From contig JBGUUQ010000056.1 in assembly GCA_045133615.1 (NCBI GenBank), positions 1-64,000 on the forward strand: DNA of 64,000 nucleotides, given 5' to 3'. Below, piece by piece: positions 25,468-34,958 of this stretch (position 1 is the first letter of the stretch; each line of letters begins with the position of its first letter). This stretch comes from M3 sp045133615. Lineage in GTDB: Bacteria > Bacteroidota > Bacteroidia > Bacteroidales > Muribaculaceae. The position numbers and the translations under genes were made by a program. The notes below the pieces were generated by a model. The model was not told the origin of the DNA. It made no database searches and worked only from the letters and a program-made list of their open reading frames with translations.

Positions 25468-25499
25468 CAAAGTTACTACCGATACCGTGGATTACCAAA
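25468..25499 (-). promoter_or_regulatory. Promoter of the DUF4293-ruvX-def-ettA operon
   Basis: On the minus strand: TTTG (25496-25499), 20 bp, TAACTTTG (25468-25475), a full consensus match. The leader is about 38 nt. Confidence 0.72.
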
Positions 25500-25520
25500 T
25501 TTCAAATGATTAAAAAACTC

Positions 25521-26657
25521 TTATTGCAGTGAGTGATAGAAGTCATAGAGGGCTTTGCGCACGATATTACAATCGTAGCGGGATGCCACAAGCGGACGAG
25601 CCTCCTCGGCAAGACGATTTCGTTTGTCGGGATTGTCGGTAAGCTCAAGCATCGCCTTATATATCGCATCGGCATCCCTCGGTGGAATGATGATTCCGTT
25701 TCGCTCCGGAATAATGATTTCGTTGGCTCCGTTGATGTCGGTTACAATCGACGGCAACCCCATGGCTCCGGCTTCTATGACGGAATTCGGGAACCCTTCG
25801 CGATAACTTGGAAGCATCAGTACATCGGATGCTGCAAGCCACGGACGCACATCCGACTGCTCTCCTACGGCATTGATAGCCGGGCATTCCGCAATAGCCT
25901 TGTTGGTCGACGGCAAAATCGGGTCGAGTTCAGGTTCGTAGCGACCAACAAGTATCAGGCGAGTGTCGGGACGTTCGGAGTGTAGGCGCGTAAAAGCATC
26001 GACAAGTTCATTTATGCCTTTGTCTCGTACCAAACGACCGATGAAAACAAACGTAGTAACCCCTTCTTCACGAATCTGTTCGGCATGAGCCATCACTTGC
26101 GATGTGCGGGTATAGTGGTTGAGGTCAATACCGCGTACATTGCCGTTGGCGAGAACTCGCAATGGTTTTCGGGTGATGCGGTATCGTTCAAGGTCGCGTT
26201 TCACCCCTTCTCCTTCCGGTATAAGATGAGTGGCGCAACGGCAAAGAATACGGTCGGTGGCAATGAGTATCTTCTGCGATATGCCCGTTGCGGTGGGAAA
26301 AACCAATCCTGTGAATGTGTGTACACGCACCGGCACACGAGCCATCCATCCTGCCATCATGCAAAGCAATCCGGCTTTCGGAGTCATACTATGCACCATC
26401 CATGGACGCTCTTTGCGCATCATTCGATACAATCGCCACAGAGAACGAATATCGCTGAGCGGAGCGATATGTCGCTCCATGTGAATTCCGATGGTACGTA
26501 CACCTTCGGTTCGGGCTACATATTCGAGGGCGGCACCGGGCGTGGCTACTGCCACTACTTCATATTCGCTTGACAACTCGCGGAGCATGTCCTTGCAAAA
26601 TGTCTTTAATGACGGAGCAATCGTGGTGGCTCTGATGATTTTTTTTCGTTGAGGCAT
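25521..26657 (-). CDS. GT4-family glycosyltransferase
   Basis: The 378-residue protein is of GT-B fold. The N-terminal half carries HSMTPKAGLLCMMAGWMARVPVRVHTFTGL, as in glycosyltransferases acting on undecaprenyl-linked sugars (PglA-like). The C-terminal half has the nucleotide-sugar site (FIGRLVRDKGINELVDAF, then LMLPSYREGFPNSVIEAGAMGLPSIVTDINGANEII with the family E-x7-E pattern). Probably it adds a sugar during cell-surface glycan or glycoprotein synthesis. It is transcribed alone, divergent from the BamA-like gene, and about 2.5 kb from the end of the capsule locus. Confidence 0.88.
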   Translation of the reverse strand: MPQRKKIIRATTIAPSLKTFCKDMLRELSSEYEVVAVATPGAALEYVARTEGVRTIGIHMERHIAPLSDIRSLWRLYRMMRKERPWMVHSMTPKAGLLCMMAGWMARVPVRVHTFTGLVFPTATGISQKILIATDRILCRCATHLIPEGEGVKRDLERYRITRKPLRVLANGNVRGIDLNHYTRTSQVMAHAEQIREEGVTTFVFIGRLVRDKGINELVDAFTRLHSERPDTRLILVGRYEPELDPILPSTNKAIAECPAINAVGEQSDVRPWLAASDVLMLPSYREGFPNSVIEAGAMGLPSIVTDINGANEIIIPERNGIIIPPRDADAIYKAMLELTDNPDKRNRLAEEARPLVASRYDCNIVRKALYDFYHSLQ

Positions 26658-26679
26658 AATGCGATATGTTGAATCTGTG

Positions 26680-26687
26680 CAAATTTA
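26680..26687 (-). promoter_or_regulatory. -7 element of the GT4 gene (divergent pair)
   Basis: On the minus strand TAAATTTG, a perfect TAnnTTTG box, 22 bp before the start codon. Its upstream region overlaps the opposing -7 box at 26711-26718. Confidence 0.5.
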
Positions 26688-26710
26688 CATAGAAATCGAG
26701 AAATTCTGCT

Positions 26711-26718
26711 TAAATTTG
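26711..26718 (+). promoter_or_regulatory. -7 element of the BamA/TamA-like gene
   Basis: TAAATTTG matches the consensus and ends 10 bp before the start codon, so the leader would be only a few nucleotides. Just 23 bp separate it from the opposing box. Confidence 0.5.
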
Positions 26719-26728
26719 CATCGATTTT

Positions 26729-29077
26729 ATGAATATGATGTCACAACGAATTGTTTTCCGCTGTATTATGCTGCTTGTGGCAGCGATGACTCTTTACGGC
26801 TGTAGCTCTACAAAGCACGTGCCACAAGGAGAGTATCTTTTAGACAATGTGGATATCGATGTTGTTGACAATAAGGAGGTATCCACCACCGAATTGGTCA
26901 ATTATCTGCGCCAGACACCAAACCACCGCGTACTCGGATTCTTGAAATTGCAGCTTGCAACCTACAATATGTCGGGTTCGGATACCACGAAATGGTTCAA
27001 CCGCTGGGTGCGTCGTTTAGGACAAGCTCCGGCAATCTATAAGCAGGAATTAACCGATGCGTCGGTCAACCAACTTCGTCAAGCGCTTGTAAATAAAGGC
27101 TATCTTGGTGCAACCGTAGAATTCGATACCACCCGACGCGACACCAAAAAGAAGCTCAATCTTCGCTATATAATCCATACCGGACAACCGCATGTGATCA
27201 GAGATATCGAATACAACATTCCCGACACGGCGGTACGCAATATCGTCATGCGGGATTCCGCACGATTTACAATAAAAGGAGGCGACCTTTTTGACCGAAA
27301 CAACCTTGATGCAGAACGCACAAGAATCACCGAAAGATTGAGAAGTCGCGGTTACTATGCGTTCAATAAAGAATACATCACTTTTACTGCCGATACAGCA
27401 GCCGGTTCGCTCGATGTAGATCTGACCATGAATTTCAAGCCACCGTATAAAGCGCCCGGTTCGCTTGACACATTGTCGGAGCATGAGGTATATTATGTAA
27501 GAAAAGTGGTGTTTGTCACTGATTACAATGCGTCGAAAGACTATGGTAGTAGTGAATACACCGCTATCGACACCGTAGAATACAAAGATATTACTATATT
27601 GTATGGCGAAGACAGATATTTGAAGCCCAACGTACTTGAGGACAATTGCTTCATTCGTGTAGGCGGACGGTATAATATACGCCAAGTCGACCGTACGTAT
27701 GAAGCGCTTGGTCGATTGGGTATTTTGAAATATGTAAATATCGATCTTCGTCCTGTGGCAACAGTCGACGGGCGACGGTGGATTGATGCATATATATTGC
27801 TTACACGCGGGAAGAAACAAGGGGTGACACTCGAACTTGAGGGAACAAACTCAGAGGGAGATCTCGGATTTGGAGTCGGACTTACATATCAGCATCGCAA
27901 TCTCGCCAAAGGTTCGGAATTGCTTACGGCAAAATTCCGAACAAGCTACGAAAGTATCTCCGGAGACCTTGATGGTCTTATCAACGACCGCTACACGGAA
28001 TATGCCGCAGAGGTAGGTATTACTTTCCCTAAGTTCAAAGCTCCGTTTCTATCTAAAGAGTTCAAGCGACGCATGAAAGCATCGACTGAGTTTGCCGTAT
28101 CGTTCAATTATCAGGAACGCCCAGAATATACGCGCATTATTGCCGGTGCGGCATGGAAATACCGATGGAGCAACCGATTGAACAATCGCCGTCATACGTT
28201 TGACTTGCTCGATGTCAATTATGTGTATCTGCCCAACAGCACAATCGATTTTATAGATCAAGTGGCTCCGACCAACCCGCTGCTGCGTTACAGCTATGAA
28301 GACCACTTCATCATGCGGATGGGCTACTCATTCTATAACTCCAACAAGCGAATCCCGCAATCGGTGGTGATAGGCCGGTTCTTGCAACCAAGTGTCTATA
28401 CGATTAGAGCTGCCGTAGAAATCGCGGGAAATGCACTGTATGGCATTTCAGCTTTGACCGGTCAGTCGCGCAGCGATGGCGCATACAAAATATTCGGTAT
28501 TCAATATGCTCAATATGTCAAAGCCGAAGCCGACTACACCTATACACGAACATTTAACGACCGCAACTCGATAGCATTCCATGTCGGAGCCGGAATTGGA
28601 GTTCCTTACGGCAATTCAGAGATGTTGCCGTTTGAAAAGCGTTTCTACGCCGGTGGTGCCAACAGCGTGCGCGGATGGGGAGTCCGTACACTCGGTCCCG
28701 GTAGTTACGACTCAAAAAACTCTGTTACCGACTTTATCAACCAATGCGGCGACATCCGTCTCGATCTCAGCATGGAGTATCGAGCAAAACTGTTTTGGAT
28801 TGTAGAAGGCGGATTGTTTATCGATGCCGGTAACGTATGGACAATTCACAACTACGAAAATCAGCCCGGAGGTATGTTCCGTTTCGACTCATTCTATAAA
28901 GAAATTGCCGCTGCTTACGGTCTCGGTATCCGTCTTGATTTCACATACTTCCTATTGCGTTTCGATCTCGGTATGAAAGCATACAATCCCGCTCAAAACC
29001 AAGACCGCTGGCCGTTGATTCATCCGCGATGGGGACGCGACGCGACATTCCACTTCTCCGTCGGCTACCCATTCTGA
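26729..29077 (+). CDS. BamA/TamA-family outer membrane protein with lipoprotein signal
   Basis: The 782-residue protein starts with a lipoprotein-type signal (lipobox LYGC, C25). POTRA-like domains follow (DNVDIDVVDNKEVSTTELVNYLR; HVIRDIEYNIPD; YYVRKVVFVTDY), and then a 16-strand barrel of the bacterial surface antigen type, with the conserved FYAGGANSVRGWGVRTLGPG lid motif and the terminal beta-signal ending VGYPF. The family inserts or transports outer-membrane proteins. A lipidated N-terminus is typical for this Bacteroidetes subfamily and differs from classical BamA, so I do not name it bamA. Confidence 0.88.
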   Translation: MNMMSQRIVFRCIMLLVAAMTLYGCSSTKHVPQGEYLLDNVDIDVVDNKEVSTTELVNYLRQTPNHRVLGFLKLQLATYNMSGSDTTKWFNRWVRRLGQAPAIYKQELTDASVNQLRQALVNKGYLGATVEFDTTRRDTKKKLNLRYIIHTGQPHVIRDIEYNIPDTAVRNIVMRDSARFTIKGGDLFDRNNLDAERTRITERLRSRGYYAFNKEYITFTADTAAGSLDVDLTMNFKPPYKAPGSLDTLSEHEVYYVRKVVFVTDYNASKDYGSSEYTAIDTVEYKDITILYGEDRYLKPNVLEDNCFIRVGGRYNIRQVDRTYEALGRLGILKYVNIDLRPVATVDGRRWIDAYILLTRGKKQGVTLELEGTNSEGDLGFGVGLTYQHRNLAKGSELLTAKFRTSYESISGDLDGLINDRYTEYAAEVGITFPKFKAPFLSKEFKRRMKASTEFAVSFNYQERPEYTRIIAGAAWKYRWSNRLNNRRHTFDLLDVNYVYLPNSTIDFIDQVAPTNPLLRYSYEDHFIMRMGYSFYNSNKRIPQSVVIGRFLQPSVYTIRAAVEIAGNALYGISALTGQSRSDGAYKIFGIQYAQYVKAEADYTYTRTFNDRNSIAFHVGAGIGVPYGNSEMLPFEKRFYAGGANSVRGWGVRTLGPGSYDSKNSVTDFINQCGDIRLDLSMEYRAKLFWIVEGGLFIDAGNVWTIHNYENQPGGMFRFDSFYKEIAAAYGLGIRLDFTYFLLRFDLGMKAYNPAQNQDRWPLIHPRWGRDATFHFSVGYPF

Positions 29078-29099
29078 TTCTTGCAGCCCAAACAACATC

Positions 29100-29149
29100 T
29101 CATACACAAAGCGTCCGGAAGGTTTCCCTCTCGGACGCTTTGTGTATGA
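29100..29149. terminator. Bidirectional terminator between the BamA-like gene and the capsule locus
   Basis: A perfect 18-bp outer stem (29100-29117 with 29132-29149, containing CATACACAAAGCGTCCG) closes an inner imperfect AAGG/CCCT helix. It lies between convergent genes and shares its core with the hairpin at 22207-22240. Confidence 0.85.
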
Positions 29150-29157
29150 ATTATCTT

Positions 29158-30264
29158 TTATCTTTCGTTGGATTGGCTGAGTGTGTCGATGTAGACTTTT
29201 TCTGTCTGAATGGCGATTTTGTCCCAATTATAATCAGTCAGATTGTACTGACGGTTACGGGTTGGAGTTGCAAGTCTGGCGCGGAGTACATCGGTTAACG
29301 CATCGATATTACCCGTTGGGAAGAAATCGGAATGGGAGAGGACGTTGAGTCGGTTTGCCGGAATGTCGCTGACTACGACATCGAGGTTATAGCTCATTGC
29401 TTCGAGGAGAGCTATCGGCAGCCCTTCGTGATATGACGGCATAGCGAAAAGGAGTGCGTTGCTCATCACTTGATTGAGCTTTTCTCCTTTTATGAATCCG
29501 GTAAGAATCGCACCGGCTTGTCGGGCTTTGGCTTTAAGCTCGGTAGAATAATCATCGGGGTGATCCGCATCGCCGGCGATGACGAGTTGTATTCCATCGG
29601 CATGTAGACGCGTGTATGCATCGATAAGGTCGTGAAATCCTTTCTCTTTGACGAATCGCCCGATCGCGAGTATGTAGTTGCCGGGTTGTATGCCTAATGA
29701 TTCGAGATAATCGGTGGCGGTAGACTTCGCAGGGGAATTGACGCCGTTGTAAATGAGTTTGGTGTCAGTACGCCCATAATTAGTGCGGAGTATGTCGGCA
29801 ATCACGTTGGATATTACGATGACTTGGTTGCTAAAACGTGTGCCGAGTCGTTCACCCGTTTTAAGTACGAATTTTGCCAATCGTCCCCATTTCTGACGGT
29901 CGTAGTCGGGACCATGGTTGGTCATCACGACTTTCATACCGAGAAGTCGTGCAAGGGGCACCATGATGGCAGGACCTATGGCGTGGATATGTAGGACATC
30001 GGGTCGCAGACTGCGGGCTTTGAAGATGGCGAGAGCGGTGTGAACGATGGCTTCGATGCTTTTTTTTCGTGGAGCGTAGACATCGATGAGTTTAACGCCT
30101 CGATATTCCGATATTCGATTGCTTTCGTTTACGTATGGTGTGCGGCGTATGAGGATGACTTCGTGCCCCATGGCTACGAGACGAGGGTATAGCTCTTCGC
30201 AGTGGGTTTCCACTCCACCGAGAATATCAGGAATGCCGCGTGTGCCTGTGACTACGATGCGCAT
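29158..30264 (-). CDS. GT4-family glycosyltransferase (DUF1972-type N-terminus)
   Basis: The 368-residue protein starts VVTGTRGIPDILGGVETHCEELYPRL, typical of rhamnosyl- or fucosyl-type GT4 enzymes with the DUF1972 N-domain. The C-domain has ILAIGRFVKEKGFHDLIDAYTRL and FAMPSYHEGLPIALLEAMSYNLDVVVSDIPANRLNV. It probably extends the capsular repeat unit on the cytoplasmic side. It is the last gene of the second unit of the locus, 3 bp after the radical SAM gene. Confidence 0.88.
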   Translation of the reverse strand: MRIVVTGTRGIPDILGGVETHCEELYPRLVAMGHEVILIRRTPYVNESNRISEYRGVKLIDVYAPRKKSIEAIVHTALAIFKARSLRPDVLHIHAIGPAIMVPLARLLGMKVVMTNHGPDYDRQKWGRLAKFVLKTGERLGTRFSNQVIVISNVIADILRTNYGRTDTKLIYNGVNSPAKSTATDYLESLGIQPGNYILAIGRFVKEKGFHDLIDAYTRLHADGIQLVIAGDADHPDDYSTELKAKARQAGAILTGFIKGEKLNQVMSNALLFAMPSYHEGLPIALLEAMSYNLDVVVSDIPANRLNVLSHSDFFPTGNIDALTDVLRARLATPTRNRQYNLTDYNWDKIAIQTEKVYIDTLSQSNER

Positions 30265-30267
30265 ATT

Positions 30268-31332
30268 TTAGAATTTGTCGCGGAGATCGCCTTGTGTGGG
30301 ATCTTGACCTACGTTGTACCAAGTCTTGTCGAGACACGGTTTAAGACCACGCATGGAGCGGAGTTTGTTTTTGACAGCCCACTTCAACGGATGTTTGATG
30401 TATTTGTGCATCACCGGTGATGCAGTGCCTACCATCCAGCAGTTTTTGGGACAGCGACGCACTTTTTCACGCACTTTTTGTGCTTGTTCGCTTGTCCATA
30501 TAGTCATAAAGTCGGCATCGTGTATATTGCCCATGGAGTCTTTCCAATATCGTTCTTCAAGCCCGTTGCAAGGGAATACTTCACCCCATGGGTCGATGAA
30601 GAAGTTGGCTGAGCCGGCTTCGCAAGGGAGCATACGTCGACCACCTTCGATATAGTTGATGAGTCCCATGTTGAAGAATGCGCGGAACCAAGATTTTGGG
30701 TGCTTTTCGGCAAGCTGCCATTCGATGAGTTGCTCGAAATCGCTACATACCTCTTCGCGATTGGTAATAGTGTTGTCATCTTTGTGAAAGTAGTAGGAGT
30801 TGTGGAATGATGCTGTTGCAAATTCCATTCCGAGCGAAAGCGACAAGCGATAGAGCGAAAGCATGTCTTTAGAATTGTTGTTTGACACCGTACAGCCGAA
30901 CCCGATGTCTTTCAATCCCATGTGTTTGAGTGTGAGCAGAGTGCGTAGTCCTTTGTCGAAACCTCCTTCGCGACCGCGCAATTCATCGTTTTTGCAGCTA
31001 AGACCTTCGATGGAGATGCGTATGCCGATTTTGGGGAATCGCTTGGCGAGAGCGATGACGCGGTCTTCAAACCATCCGGATGTGGAGATGACAATACGGT
31101 CGGTGTGACGGTAACACTCTTCGACGATTTCAGCCAAATCTTCACGGATGAAAGGTTCGCCACCGGTAAGGTTGATGAACTTCAGTCGGGGCAATGTCTT
31201 GAGATCTTCGGCTTTTATTTCCTCCTTTTTGTCGGTGGGGTATTGCCAGATGTTACACATTTTGCATCGCATCGGGCAACGATATGTGAGAATGATGGAT
31301 GCGTCGGTGGGTGTTACGTTGTAAGGACTCAT
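30268..31332 (-). CDS. Radical SAM protein with SPASM-type C-terminus
   Basis: The 354-residue protein has the radical SAM [4Fe-4S] motif CPMRCKMC (C19, C23, C26), the SAM-binding GGEP in LTGGEPFIREDL, and a C-terminal SPASM/twitch-like region with cysteines in LPCEAGSANFF, FPCNGLEERYW and RRCPKNCW, able to hold an auxiliary cluster. Best-known SPASM proteins modify peptides, but subgroups in glycan loci act on sugars or are uncharacterised. Lying 3 bp from a glycosyltransferase gene on one transcript, it probably modifies the glycan or its carrier. The reaction is unknown. Confidence 0.85.
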   Translation of the reverse strand: MSPYNVTPTDASIILTYRCPMRCKMCNIWQYPTDKKEEIKAEDLKTLPRLKFINLTGGEPFIREDLAEIVEECYRHTDRIVISTSGWFEDRVIALAKRFPKIGIRISIEGLSCKNDELRGREGGFDKGLRTLLTLKHMGLKDIGFGCTVSNNNSKDMLSLYRLSLSLGMEFATASFHNSYYFHKDDNTITNREEVCSDFEQLIEWQLAEKHPKSWFRAFFNMGLINYIEGGRRMLPCEAGSANFFIDPWGEVFPCNGLEERYWKDSMGNIHDADFMTIWTSEQAQKVREKVRRCPKNCWMVGTASPVMHKYIKHPLKWAVKNKLRSMRGLKPCLDKTWYNVGQDPTQGDLRDKF

Positions 31333-31382
31333 AATAAGTGAAATTACTACTATATATAACGAATAAAAAGGTGATTATATTA

Positions 31383-32591
31383 TTAATCAAGTAGTAGTCG
31401 GTTATATATATCGATTAATTTATTGTAGTGGGCTTCGGGAGAGAAGCGTAATAGAGATTCTGCTTTGATTTGTGGATAATTCCATTGATGTGACCATGCT
31501 TCGTTGATAGCCGAAGTGATGGCTTGTGTATCGCCGTGTCGGAATATGATACCGCTGTCGGGGGTAATCAGTTCGGGGATGCCGCCCATGTCGGCTCCTA
31601 CTACAGGAGTACCGCCACAGAGCGATTCGATGACGCTCAGTGGATTGTTTTCATACCATTCGGATGGAATGATTGAAAAGCGAGCCTCTGCAATGAGGCG
31701 GCTTACTTCATCGGCGCTTTGATGTCCGAGAAATTGGATATTATCGAGATTGCCGTAGCGTTGTCGCAGTTCGTCGCCGAGAGGTCCGTCGCCGGCAATC
31801 TTGAGCGTATAAGGAAGCTTTGATGCGGCATCGAGAAGAGTGGCTACTCCTTTTTCTTGCGATAGTCGACCGACATAGCAATAATATTCTTTTCGAGGAA
31901 GAGATTCGGCAGAGTCGAATTGAGCAAACTTCACGGGATCGACGAAGTTGCAGAGTACTTTTAGTTTGTCGGGCTTGAATCCACCTTGCTCCATCTTCTC
32001 CTTCATGAATGAGCTGGGGCAGATGAAAAGGTCGGTCGATTTTTGGAGGCGACGACGATTCCACTGCAAGGCTTCGAGCCAACCGATGGCACTTGCCGCT
32101 AAAGAGCCTTTCATGCAACGAGTTTTGAGAACTTGGCTTTTGTCTTTGAAGCACAGCTCACAAGGAACACCATTGCGCAGGCAGCTATATGAAGGGCAGA
32201 TAAGCTTATAGTCGTGAAGCGTCCATGCCACTTTGCATCCATGCTTTTGAGCTATTTCGGCTACAATGGGGGAGAGGTAGGAGTGGATGTTTTGCAGATG
32301 AACGATGTCGGGGCGGAATTCATCGAGAATGTGCCGGACCGACGCACGGATGTCGCCATACCCGAGTGCACGCTTTGCCGCATTTAACTTGTCGGATATT
32401 CCACCGGCAAAGTCAATCGTCGAAGCGAAGTAACGGCTATCGGGACAATCATCATTTTCGGCATAGTTCATTGCGTAGATTGCTGTCTCGTGACCATTCG
32501 CACGAAGCAATCTCTCCAAATTAATAGTGCATACGCAATCACCGCCGCGTGGATAATAAAATTTATTGACAATAAGGACTCTCGGTTTCAT
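31383..32591 (-). CDS. GT4-family glycosyltransferase
   Basis: The 402-residue GT-B protein starts VLIVNKFYYPRGGDCVCTINLERLL, with LQNIHSYLSPIVAEIAQKHGCKVAWTLHDYKLICPSYSC and a cysteine-rich stretch (CLRNGVPCELC, then TRCMKG) common in capsule GT4 enzymes. The C-domain has CYVGRLSQEKGVATLLDAA and SIIPSEWYENNPLSVIESLCGGTPVVGADMGGIPELI. It is the first gene of the second unit and has its own canonical promoter. Confidence 0.9.
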   Translation of the reverse strand: MKPRVLIVNKFYYPRGGDCVCTINLERLLRANGHETAIYAMNYAENDDCPDSRYFASTIDFAGGISDKLNAAKRALGYGDIRASVRHILDEFRPDIVHLQNIHSYLSPIVAEIAQKHGCKVAWTLHDYKLICPSYSCLRNGVPCELCFKDKSQVLKTRCMKGSLAASAIGWLEALQWNRRRLQKSTDLFICPSSFMKEKMEQGGFKPDKLKVLCNFVDPVKFAQFDSAESLPRKEYYCYVGRLSQEKGVATLLDAASKLPYTLKIAGDGPLGDELRQRYGNLDNIQFLGHQSADEVSRLIAEARFSIIPSEWYENNPLSVIESLCGGTPVVGADMGGIPELITPDSGIIFRHGDTQAITSAINEAWSHQWNYPQIKAESLLRFSPEAHYNKLIDIYNRLLLD

Positions 32592-32608
32592 CAGAGCATA
32601 AATATATG

Positions 32609-32640
32609 CAAAGATAACTTAAAATACCGACTACGGCAAA
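32609..32640 (-). promoter_or_regulatory. Internal promoter of the capsule locus
   Basis: On the minus strand: TTTG (32637-32640), 20 bp, TATCTTTG (32609-32616), a full consensus match in a 161-bp gap. It separates the GT4-radical SAM-GT4 unit from the upstream, more AT-rich genes. Confidence 0.7.
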
Positions 32641-32752
32641 TATTCCTAAAAGAATCAAAAGTACAAAATATAGATGCGTGTTTAATCGGATTTACAAGGA
32701 ACCACAAATTATAAAATAAAGTACACTATCATGATGCTAATTTGACTTAGGT

Positions 32753-33709
32753 TTATGGTAAGCGTTGATATATAGATGTGAAATCTTCTTTAGGAGTCTT
32801 TTGGGTAAAAATCGTTTTCATAATGTTTATGTCTCCTTTGGCAAAAACAGAGTAACGATTTGGACGACTGGTTGTAAATCCCATTATATAGTAGGGAATA
32901 AAGCTGATTAATGCCGATAACCAACTTATCAGAGCAAGAACAATATATAAAAATCGGTTATTCTCAGATAAGAAGATACATTCGCCTTTTCGAGCCGCAG
33001 GGAGTGTGGCTGATGCAGTCAATGACGCTGATTTGCCCGACATCCCTCCCAAATGAATAATTTCGCAATTAGAGTTTACATAACATGTGTATCCTAATTT
33101 ATTAAGAGTCGTGGATACGGCAATATCTTCGGGACAGAAAAAATATCGTTCGTCAAACCATCCTATCTTCCGGAAAATATCTGTCTTAATCATAAAAGCA
33201 GCCCCTAAGATGTTATATGATTTGAAAATTCCGGTTTTATTTACATAATGAGATTGTTTATGCTCTTTCCAAAGATGTAGTCGGTGAAGAATAAATGTTT
33301 TCCATGTGATAGGTGGACGACCACAACATTGTGTAGAACCGTCGCTGTTTACAAGTTTAGGACTAACTACAGCCATATTTTCATCGTTACAATCGGCAAA
33401 CGTCTTTACTAATTGGTCTACAGCAGGCATTGTTATCAATGTGTCGTCGTTAAGAATAAGACAATACTGTCCTTTTACTTGATGTAAAGCAAGATTATTA
33501 TTTTCTGAAAATCCGCGAATTTCGTTGCTTTCAATAATTGTAACCCATGGATAGGTGCTTTTTAGTAAAGCAAGGTTCTCGTTGGAGAATAAGTATGCGA
33601 CAACCAGTATCTCATACGAAACGGATGTGTGTCGTTTGATACTATCCAAGCATGGGAACAATTGTCTAACATTATTCATGCTTACTATGATAATGCTTAC
33701 ATCAATCAT
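32753..33709 (-). CDS. GT2-family glycosyltransferase
   Basis: The 318-residue protein has the GT-A fold of family 2: VSIIIVSMNNVRQLFPCLDSI, the Asp motif LILNDDTLI, and the acceptor region FFCPEDIAVSTTLNKLGYTCY. It resembles rhamnosyltransferase-like GT2 enzymes. A hydrophobic segment near the C-terminus (FLYIVLALISWLSALISFIPYYI) would anchor it to the inner membrane. It lies 7 bp after a GT4 gene and belongs to the AT-rich core of the locus. Confidence 0.9.
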   Translation of the reverse strand: MIDVSIIIVSMNNVRQLFPCLDSIKRHTSVSYEILVVAYLFSNENLALLKSTYPWVTIIESNEIRGFSENNNLALHQVKGQYCLILNDDTLITMPAVDQLVKTFADCNDENMAVVSPKLVNSDGSTQCCGRPPITWKTFILHRLHLWKEHKQSHYVNKTGIFKSYNILGAAFMIKTDIFRKIGWFDERYFFCPEDIAVSTTLNKLGYTCYVNSNCEIIHLGGMSGKSASLTASATLPAARKGECIFLSENNRFLYIVLALISWLSALISFIPYYIMGFTTSRPNRYSVFAKGDINIMKTIFTQKTPKEDFTSIYQRLP

Positions 33710-33716
33710 ATGCTTA

Positions 33717-34958
33717 TTATTTAACGGATTGCAATAGATTTACTCTGCGTTGTCCAAGCGCTTTTGGAGAGTGAGTTTTTTCAAAGTTTTCGCGAGAGAG
33801 TTTTACAAATTTTTGCTGTAATTCCGGATTCTGTAATAATCCGGCGATTGCTTTTGCAAATTGTTCAGGACTATCTTCTATATAACAATCTTGTCCATTG
33901 TTGAATGGTAGACCTTCAGCTCCGATAGTGGTTGATATAAATGGAACCGAATTGTTAATCGCTTCTAATATCTTCATCCTCATGCCACTGCCGGATAATA
34001 TTGGTACAATCATAATACTTCCCGGTACTACTGTTGTCAGGTCTTGTACAAAACCTTTGAACGTAATGTTTTTGGGAATTTCAAGGGGTATATGCGTTTC
34101 TTGCCAACCGGAACCAATGACCTCAAGATGGTAGCTGGTTTCAGCTAATAGAGGATGTATGTTTTTAATAAACCATATAAGTCCCTCTACATTGGGTGCA
34201 TGTTTACTGGAGGCAATATATGTTAACCTGCTGCTTGTAGCTCTGAATTCAGGATATGTATTTTGCTTTGTCGGTATAAAAAGAGGCGAAGATTCGATAT
34301 GCGAAGTACAGCCGGCTTGTATGAGTTTTGTTTTGTCGATTTCCGACATAGTGACAACCAAGTCATAATGATTAAGTGCGGCAATTTCTTCTACAAATTG
34401 TTTGTTGTAGCAATAGTTGTCATAAACATATCTGTCGGGCATTCCGGATAGCCATGTTTGCTTGCGGGCAAATCCAAGCTCGTGGTGGATAAATATCTTT
34501 TTTATTGATTTGGGCAGTGCGTACACAATATCCAATAACATGATGAATTCAACTTGCACAAGTTGAATATTGTTTTCTTCGATAATACGATTTATATCTT
34601 CCAATGATGCTATATCGCAATACCCATTACTCCCTTCGCCCCAAAGTTGCGAATTATGACAATATTGAGGGTCGTTTTTTAGAAAAAAACGGCAAAATTT
34701 ACGATATAGAGCTCTTGCAGTTATGAAATTCCGACCGATTTTATTTGCTGTCCAATGTAGGTGGCATTTATGGTTGAGAGCGTTGTCTAATGCATCGATA
34801 AGTTGACGCGATTTGGACTCATTATTGATATGAAACCATATATGCACATCAAAAAAATCTTTAATATAATTGAGCATGTGGAATGCTCCTTGAGTCCCAC
34901 CGGAATTAAGCGGGTAGCAAATGAATGGCAATAAAACGAGAATCTTAGGCTTATTCAT
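33717..34958 (-). CDS. GT4-family glycosyltransferase
   Basis: The 413-residue protein has an N-domain beginning ILVLLPFICYPLNSGGTQGAFHML and a C-domain with RLTYIASSKHAPNVEGLIWFI and MIVPILSGSGMRMKILEAINNSVPFISTTIGAEGLPF, where the family Glu pattern sits. It is of the type that acts in capsule repeat-unit assembly. Its start overlaps the pyruvyl transferase gene by 8 bp. Confidence 0.88.
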   Translation of the reverse strand: MNKPKILVLLPFICYPLNSGGTQGAFHMLNYIKDFFDVHIWFHINNESKSRQLIDALDNALNHKCHLHWTANKIGRNFITARALYRKFCRFFLKNDPQYCHNSQLWGEGSNGYCDIASLEDINRIIEENNIQLVQVEFIMLLDIVYALPKSIKKIFIHHELGFARKQTWLSGMPDRYVYDNYCYNKQFVEEIAALNHYDLVVTMSEIDKTKLIQAGCTSHIESSPLFIPTKQNTYPEFRATSSRLTYIASSKHAPNVEGLIWFIKNIHPLLAETSYHLEVIGSGWQETHIPLEIPKNITFKGFVQDLTTVVPGSIMIVPILSGSGMRMKILEAINNSVPFISTTIGAEGLPFNNGQDCYIEDSPEQFAKAIAGLLQNPELQQKFVKLSRENFEKTHSPKALGQRRVNLLQSVK

